DNA of 11,890 nt, taken from positions 1 through 11,890 of the forward strand of contig SSNU01002965.1 in the NCBI GenBank assembly GCA_012064415.1, written 5' to 3'. The stretch's first letter is position 1. Every line of letters starts with the position of its first letter. The notes beneath the pieces were generated by a model. The model was not told the DNA's origin. It did no database searches and was given only the letters and a program-made list of their open reading frames with translations. Positions 7,524 through 11,890 of this stretch are shown here, in pieces. Origin of the DNA: Gyrodactylus bullatarudis. Lineage: Eukaryota > Platyhelminthes > Monogenea > Gyrodactylidea > Gyrodactylidae. The position numbers were made by a program, and so were the translations under genes.

Positions 7524-7560
7524 GATAAAGCTTTTATTTCGCCGGATCTCATCAGACTCT
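7524..7560 (-). ncRNA. hammerhead ribozyme at the 3' end of PLE copy 3, - strand
   Basis: On the - strand: CTGATGA (7555-7549), 8-nt stem II region GATCCGGC (7548-7541), GAAA (7540-7537), a 13-nt stem III hairpin with five A-T pairs (7537-7525), and the cleavage nucleotide C at 7524. All invariant core bases are present. For stem I, GAGT just upstream of the core could pair with ACTC beyond the cleavage site only across a 7-nt bulge. Element similarity to copy 1 appears to end at C, so the DNA beyond may be flank. The core is the best preserved of the three copies. It lies downstream of a PLE coding tail in the same orientation. Confidence 0.75.
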
Positions 7561-7689
7561 TACACCGGCTTGATTTATATATTAGATAAACTAACAAATA
7601 TGTATCCTCTTATCGGTTGGTTTTAGAATGCAATTAGGAAGGGAGTGGAGTTTCTCTCGTTGTAGTGAGTCTTCTTTTTGTGTAAGGAT

Positions 7690-8198
7690 CGATTGGTAAC
7701 TGTCCACTTTCTCTTCTTCTTTTTTTGCTCGTTTTGCAGATTGCATTGGATACTATTTTTGATGTGCTAATTATGGGTTAGGATTTAATTTGATTATCAA
7801 TTTCCGTTGATTTCTCATCCACATAAATTATTGGGGTTTTAATATTGTGGTCAATTAGCTGATTAGTTGTTTCCACTAACTTCTCGTTGGTTGCACTTTG
7901 GGTTGCTATGGCATCGGATGGGGGATTTTTGTGTTAATGTAAATTGGGGGTTTTCCTCCAGCACTCTCGCTATTTTGGAGATTTTTTTGAATCTTTGTTT
8001 GCATTTGATGCCTAATCGGTTTTCCAGGATGTTTTGTTGGGCTGGATTTTTTATGAAGTGGGCTTCGGTGTGTGTAAGAGCTTGTTCTTTGATACTTCTG
8101 TGGGTATTCGGATTGGCTTGGTCGATGATGCTAAAGTTGCTAACATCAGCATTGTGATATGTCGCCATCAAGTGTTCCTGATGAGCTTTTGTTGCCAT
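7690..8198 (-). pseudogene. Penelope-like element, endonuclease C-terminus and tail (copy 3)
   Basis: An open - strand frame (8198-7863, 111 codons) contains HQEHLMATYHNADVSNFSII and then DQANPNTHRSIKE. It parallels HHIQTTGHSANASNFKILYQ and VNP in the GIY-YIG domain of copy 2 and matches the end of PLE endonucleases (an H..H pair, F.I-D, then R.IKEA). After a TAA at 7863 the family tail can be followed without a start (VDEKSTEIDN near 7800, then a lysine/arginine-rich KKRRRES near 7715), parallel to EKSTEVDN in copy 1. The copy lacks the RT and the core of the nuclease and has premature stops. The 3' UTR (7561-7689) and hammerhead follow at once. Confidence 0.68.
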
Positions 8199-8804
8199 TT
8201 ATAATTGTGTATGACGAGATGTAAAATTAAATCTAGATTCCATAGAGGGGGTGCTTAAGACATGATGATGAAGTTTAATCAAAATTTAAGTTCCAAAATT
8301 AAAATTTTCCAAAAATTTCTCAAATTGCTTTCAAAAGTATTTTCATGTATAGCATGCATCAACATACACAGAAAAAAAGTAAAATCCCACGTAAACCTTA
8401 GAGAGGGGAAAAGAGAACCCCGACCCTAATTCATTTTGATTTCCCGCCTTAAATAATGACTAATGGTTAAATCTGATTAGATTTTTGAATTCCTCACAAA
8501 AAAATAATTTTATTGGATGAATTTTGAGTCTTGATACGTCTTATTTTCTGATATCCCTGAGTTTAGCAGTGCACTGTGAATGGTAGAGCTTTCCCTAGTC
8601 TCGTGACTTAAAATTTCTGACATTACCAAAGATATCGTAGGGAACATTTATATGTGCACTAGTTCACGACTCAGCTTATGTCTGAGGATTTTCAAGCTGA
8701 TCGAGGATAAGAGTTGTATATTTTCCAGCAAAAAGTCGAATTAAGATAAGCTTAGTTTACAGGAAAGGATTGATTTTTTCAATTTTCTCTCACAAAAACT
8801 CTGA
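8199..8804. other. no recognisable gene
   Basis: AT-rich DNA upstream of PLE copy 3 on the - strand. A few more residues of that copy may extend to about 8235. The rest shows no open frame with recognisable content, no repeat and no RNA gene. The last 40 bases are pyrimidine-rich and could serve as the 3' splice region of the candidate exon that follows. Confidence 0.4.
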
Positions 8805-8958
8805 ATATCAAATAGAGAACTCAACTCCTACATACCAACAAAGAGGAAGACAGTCATAGTTGAACAGACGCACAAGCCTCAGAAGAGGAAAACAAAAGAT
8901 AGGTCAATCGGAAACGTTTCCTGTGAAATCTGTTATTTTAATTATAAAAATCTAGCAT
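8805..8958 (+). CDS. candidate exon 1 of an unrecognised host gene
   Basis: The + strand is open from 8805 to a TGA at 8967-8969. The part 8820-8935 is clearly less AT-rich than its surroundings, with several CG dinucleotides. It encodes a basic stretch (PTKRKTVIVEQTHKPQKRKT) followed by GNVSCEICYFNYKNLA. A pyrimidine-rich tract and CAAATAG precede it (possible acceptor before 8815), and CAT|GTAAAA at 8959 is a possible donor in phase 1. The C-x(11)-W spacing that would arise on joining to the next candidate exon recalls an immunoglobulin-type fold, but that is weak. I recognise no family. It could also be a non-coding GC bump. Confidence 0.3.
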
Positions 8959-9097
8959 GTAAAAGCTGAAGCGCTATTCTTTTACAAACCTGATATCGCC
9001 TTTCTTATAATTTTTGATCATTTTTTACTGAATCCGAAATTATATCATATACTTATTATTAAGAAATTTGTAATAATAATTAAAATTACTATCAAAG

Positions 9098-9313
9098 GGG
9101 TCATTATTGAAAATGGAAAAAAAGCTCATATATCAGTCATGATATTCGATCGTGAATTTATTGTTAAAGACTGGAATATTAGATATGCTACTCAAAAGTT
9201 AAGCTTGAGATTTTATCAAAATTATATTTTGTTGAAGGAAGAAAAAGAACATAAAATTATTTCAGGTATAGATCATTTATGCAAAATGATGAAGGATATA
9301 ATGAGTTCGCTGA
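9098..9313 (+). CDS. candidate exon 2 of an unrecognised host gene
   Basis: The + strand frame is open from 8956 to the stop at 9328-9330 (about 124 codons). The part from VIIENGKKAHISVMIFDREF to KMMKDIMSSL looks most coding-like. ATCAAAG|GG (acceptor, exon from 9098) and CTGA|GTAAGA (donor at 9314) are both phase 1, so the exon would be 216 nt and symmetrical. Without splicing the frame ends SKKII. I recognise no domain. The alternative is a single short ORF starting at ATG 9139 (63 codons). Confidence 0.35.
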
Positions 9314-9330
9314 GTAAGAAAATTATCTGA

Positions 9331-9499
9331 ATAAAGTATCTAGATTGAATCGTATGGTTATAATGAATTTCTCAGGTTTAAAAATATCTTATATCTATTT
9401 ATATCAGCTTTTACATTTTACCTTTTCAGAGACAATTTACCTATGAATGGGACAATTATAACTGCTTCACCAGGGTAAATTAGTGTAAATTTCAGATTA
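9331..9499. other. no recognisable feature; would be intron in the gene model
   Basis: Between the candidate exon 2 and the PLE fragment I see nothing beyond AT-rich DNA. If the donor at 9314 used a near acceptor (AG at 9342-9343), the reading would stop at once, so splicing to 10553 is the more productive model. Confidence 0.35.
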
Positions 9500-9950
9500 A
9501 GAAAATCTGATTTCAATCAATCGAGAAATGGACACTGATTACCGACAAACTTCATGGGCATCAATTTTTCGATTAACCATTGAACAAGTAAATGCTGTGG
9601 GCTCACTGACATGTCTAAGATTGATCTGTACGCGAGATCATTAGTCTCCTTGTGAACTTTTCTGAGCAAATATAAACGCTTGATGGCTGCGTCTCTTTAC
9701 TGAATTAAACTTTATTTTTCGGAAGAGATCACATCCCTTCTCTTCTTGTGGCTATATTGTCATTTTGTGTAAGCCCTTTAATTCGTTTCACCGCCTAACG
9801 AGCATCGATCATAGAAATCTGCTACGGTCTGATAAATGGAGTTTTCCTTTTGAGATATAGTCAGCTTTTTCAACAAGTACCTTTGTCAATGTGAGTATTT
9901 TTAGGTTCTTACGCAAATTCGACAACGCTTCGTAGTGGCCTCTTCTTTAG
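9500..9950 (-). pseudogene. Penelope-like element, N-terminal/early RT region, degraded (copy 4)
   Basis: On the - strand, GHYEALSNLRKNLKILTLTK and then VEKADYISKGKLHLSD (about 9945-9830) follow the pre-RT pattern of PLEs (EAL..L..d..I.I..ADKG...V...DY..K...LL.D). After a broken stretch, KRLYLLRKVHKETNDLAYRS followed by ILDMSVSPQHLLVQWLIEKL (about 9690-9560) matches the RLYGLPKIHK...LRPI.S...SP motif. DMSVSPQH corresponds to DMSASPQH at the truncated end of copy 2, so both belong to related elements. The RT catalytic region is absent. Stops and a frame change lie between the two blocks. It lies inside the presumed large intron of the candidate host gene, antisense to it. Confidence 0.75.
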
Positions 9951-10552
9951 GAGCATCAGGAATTCTTTGAATTACGCCCATGCGTCTTCGACTACACAAT
10001 TAAATGGATCTCTGTCTTTTACCAAGCTGGCTGTGATTCTCTTCGGTCAAAAAGGTAAAAAGAAAACAACCATAGTCAAAAAAGTAAATTACTCTAAAAT
10101 TTGGTAGCTTGAAAATTAATCTTTTCCCTCAATTACGCATAATGAAATTCAAAAATCTAAAAGTCCTCTATGGGCTCATTTAAAACGTTTTTTCACGCAT
10201 AAAGAGAAATAAGAAATAATTTTGATAATCACAATAAAGAAATCAGTGTTTTTAGACATTCAACCTACTAGTATACTCAATTACTCTGAGCCTAAGCGTT
10301 GTTTACTAAAGAACCAAGATCGAAAAATAAATATGGTAAATTTTGCTCTCTCCACGTCAAACTTATTTTATTTCTCTTCTATCTTTCTGTTTAGTTATGT
10401 AAGGGGCTGATCACCATTTGCTATATGCAAACTTCCAAAATCCTTCCGTTCTCAGCGCATAATTGACGGACTGAATTTTTGATAATTATAAAAATTCGGT
10501 TATGCTATTTTTTCGGTTCATGAAATAATTTTCCATTTAAACTTAATTGCAG
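9951..10552. other. no firmly supported gene; ends in a good 3' splice site
   Basis: A + strand frame is open for 62 codons from a TTG at about 10222 to 10410, with no ATG at its head and no recognisable product. In the last 40 bases, TTTTCCATTTAAACTTAATTGCAG (to 10552) is a convincing pyrimidine-rich tract and acceptor AG. A faint similarity between 10486-10520 and 15-45 (AAAATT, TGCTATTT, CGGTT) is too short to call a repeat. Confidence 0.4.
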
Positions 10553-10786
10553 AGTTCTATATTGTAATCGAATATCCTGATGGAAGGGCGTTACATTCGA
10601 TCCAATCATATCAAGGATTAACCAGCGGAAAAGCAATTATAAAGACGTTCAACGGAGAAGAATTTTTAATAAACATAAATAAATTTAATGAAAAGAATAA
10701 TGATTACATAACCACCGATAAAAATGACAAAACTGTAACAATTCATATAGAAGACAAAAGAAAAATAGATCTATATTTGAAAAATA
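10553..10786 (+). CDS. candidate exon 3 of an unrecognised host gene
   Basis: After a strong acceptor (AATTGCAG, 10552), a frame is open for 77 codons: FYIVIEYPDGRALHSIQSYQ, GLTSGKAIIKTFNGEEFLIN, and so on to KIDLYLKN. There is a strong donor, ATA|GTAAGTAT, at 10787. The exon is 234 nt, starts with two bases of a codon and ends with one, so it is symmetrical phase 1-1, a class common for extracellular modules. The alternating pattern of hydrophobic and charged residues suggests beta strands. It is less AT-rich and more coding-like than anything near it. I recognise no family. Read without splicing it stops at TAA 10804-10806. Confidence 0.55.
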
Positions 10787-10813
10787 GTAAGTATCTAGCC
10801 AGGTAACTTTTAG
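10787..10813 (+). other. possible 27-nt intron
   Basis: GTAAGTATCTAG...CTTTTAG starts with a near-consensus donor and ends in TTTTAG. Its removal takes the phase 1 reading of exon 3 straight into an open frame (A + TA, then GAA AAA TTT CAA) that runs to 10947. It also removes the stops that lie inside it (TAA at 10804). Introns this short are known in only a few lineages, among animals notably dicyemids. The alternative is that 10787 is the donor of a longer intron to a distant exon. Confidence 0.35.
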
Positions 10814-10947
10814 TAGAAAAATTTCAAGATATAATTGAATACTATAATAAAATTAATTTTCGAATAGTTCAGCACTACTATGGATTAGCCCATATCACTG
10901 AATGTTACAGCTTACTAATGGATTCCATCGTGACTAGTACGAAATAA
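10814..10947 (+). CDS. candidate last exon of an unrecognised host gene
   Basis: In the frame set by removal of the 27-nt intron, the segment reads EKFQDIIEYYNKINFRIVQH followed by YYGLAHITECYSLLMDSI and ends VTSTK at TAA (10945-10947). AATAAA, a poly(A) signal hexamer, overlaps the stop codon, too close for its normal spacing but usable. There is no recognisable domain. Forty-three open codons in this AT-rich DNA is modest support, so the call rests on frame continuity. Confidence 0.33.
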
Positions 10948-11667
10948 ACTCACGTAGCATTTAGAAATAATCTAAGAATACATCTTTGGTAGACATAAAT
11001 ACAAATACGATGAGCCTGTGTGATATATTGCGAACGAAATATTTCTAGTTAATCTTTGTCAGCATAGGTGCTGCAATGTAGCTATTCATTAATTTAAAAA
11101 CCTGAGACCATATAGAAGTTATTTGAGTTCCATGAGATTTTGGATTGTATTGAGCATTGGACTAGGTTTTGGCATATGTTAAATCTTTATACCAATTAGT
11201 TGGAAACTATAGTTGAAGAAGAAAAACATATAAAACTGTTCTACATGAATATGGGAAAACTCACAGATTATTTTCTGATAAATTTTTTGCGAAGAAGATC
11301 TCCCCCACAATATTAAATATGGCAATCTAACAGTATCTAACGCTTAATTTGCGTGAAATAGCATTTAATAAGGCTGTAATAGTCAGGCAAAAACCAGCAT
11401 ATGATGGGAAAAACGCCAACGATATCCAATCAAATTAATTTTTCTATAAAATTTATTATTTAACTCATTATTACTTATTCTGTTAATAAGTTTCCTAAAA
11501 GTTCAATATTGATAGAGTTAGAAATCATGACTCTTTTCATTTAACAATTAATTCCGAAATCTCGCAACATTTTGACAAAAACAAATTTGAAAAGATTTTA
11601 AAACTTCGTTTATTTTAACTACTTTTTCAAAAAATAAGCTTTTCATAAATTCACGAAGATTGACAAA
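10948..11667. other. no firmly supported gene
   Basis: AT-rich DNA. Around 11195-11310 a + strand frame is open for about 37 codons (VEEEKHIKLFYMNMGKLTDY) without further support. The part from about 11375 (ATAGTCAGGCAAAAAC, after a TA) might be the left end and 5' leader of the Tc1/mariner-type element whose transposase starts at 11668, but the matching other end is outside the window. Confidence 0.35.
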
Positions 11668-11890
11668 ATGAGACTCTGCATGAGAGATCATCAAACAATA
11701 AAACTTTTGAAGTCAAGAGGTATTTCAGCTAGACAGATTTCTGAAGATATTGGATGTTCCCTCCCACTGTCTATCGAGTTTTAAATAATCAAGTTACGGC
11801 TGATTATAAAGCACTCGGTAAAAAGCCTATTTTTACTCGAAGAGAGAAATTAAGATTGAATATGATTATCAAAAGACATCATACTTCAAC
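11668..11890 (+). pseudogene. Tc1/mariner-type transposase, N-terminal part, frameshifted, cut by window end
   Basis: From ATG 11668 the + strand reads DHQTIKLLKSRGISARQISE followed by DIGCS, a helix-turn-helix of the type that opens Tc1-like transposases and binds the terminal repeats. At 11761 only two bases stand where one codon (the R in the usual GCS-R-TVYRVL pattern) is expected. Reading continues one frame over with PTVYRVLNNQV, then ALGKKPIFTRREKLRLN, the basic linker and second DNA-binding helix pattern (GRKP.LT.R) of the family. The catalytic DDE domain lies beyond the window. The one-base loss would abolish the full protein unless it is a sequencing error. Confidence 0.7.

Noticed and set aside
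7867..8157. 96-codon + strand open frame with hydrophobic stretches
   Set aside because: It mirrors the - strand frame of PLE copy 3, whose endonuclease similarity is clear.
8170..8195. CTGATGAG on the + strand, a possible fourth hammerhead core
   Set aside because: No GAAA at the required distance and no stems; the sequence is part of the PLE endonuclease coding region on the - strand.
9575..9640. + strand peptide VNAVGSLTCLRL, resembling the P-VS-x-x-SPTY-L motif
   Set aside because: The - strand gives a far longer match to the same region of PLEs (RLYLLRKVHK...ILDMSVSPQH), so the + strand reading is antisense noise.
9690..9735. - strand CCGAAAAATAAAGTTTAATTC, similar to the GAAA/stem III part of the hammerheads
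   Set aside because: No CTGANGA box at the right distance, and the segment lies inside the degraded PLE coding region.
10222..10410. 62-codon + strand open frame, possible extra exon
   Set aside because: No ATG at its start; the only splice sites I can place (about 10239 and 10336) would be phase 0, not matching the phase 1 gene model, and the peptide has no recognisable content.
11739..11760. CTGAAGA on the + strand
   Set aside because: Lies within the Tc1/mariner-type coding sequence and lacks GAAA and stems.

Overview
This is an AT-rich eukaryotic window, most likely from an invertebrate animal. It carries Penelope-like retroelement (PLE), pogo/Tigger-like, hAT-like and Tc1/mariner-like remnants, and candidate spliced exons. 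It has no bacterial operon structure, no tRNA or rRNA, and no long intact ORF. Most of it is a mosaic of decayed mobile elements. I do not assign a species.

Left part (1-3670): a hammerhead ribozyme lies on the + strand at 301-342. A block of PLE sequence follows on the - strand. One piece (764-1140) holds the C-terminal tail, 3' UTR and a second hammerhead. A longer piece (2241-3590) holds the reverse transcriptase and the GIY-YIG endonuclease, broken by stops and frameshifts. The two pieces share a 52-bp direct repeat and are separated by 1.1 kb of unrecognised DNA containing a strong hairpin. The whole block is bracketed by inverted copies of a ~50-bp sequence (655-707 and 3613-3666).

Middle (3649-8200): two diverged pogo/Tigger-like transposase C-termini converge (3649-3894 on +, 4529-4890 on -). 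Next is a 1.4-kb non-autonomous element with hAT-type features and a perfect 8-bp target duplication (5225-6663). A short, doubtful mariner-like remnant follows near 7.1 kb. Then comes another PLE 3' part with a third hammerhead (7524-8198, - strand).

Right part (8800-11890): several open, comparatively GC-rich stretches with good splice sites can be joined in phase 1 into the 3' end of an unrecognised host gene (about 8805-10947, + strand), including a possible 27-nt intron. An old PLE N-terminal/RT fragment (9500-9950, - strand) lies in what would be its large intron. The window ends inside a frameshifted Tc1/mariner-type transposase (from 11668, + strand).

The most notable system is the PLE family with its three hammerheads. 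All three have the same spacing (8-nt stem II region, 13-nt stem III hairpin, 32 nt from C3 to the cleavage nucleotide). In the two attached to PLE coding tails, recognisable element sequence appears to stop at the predicted self-cleavage site.
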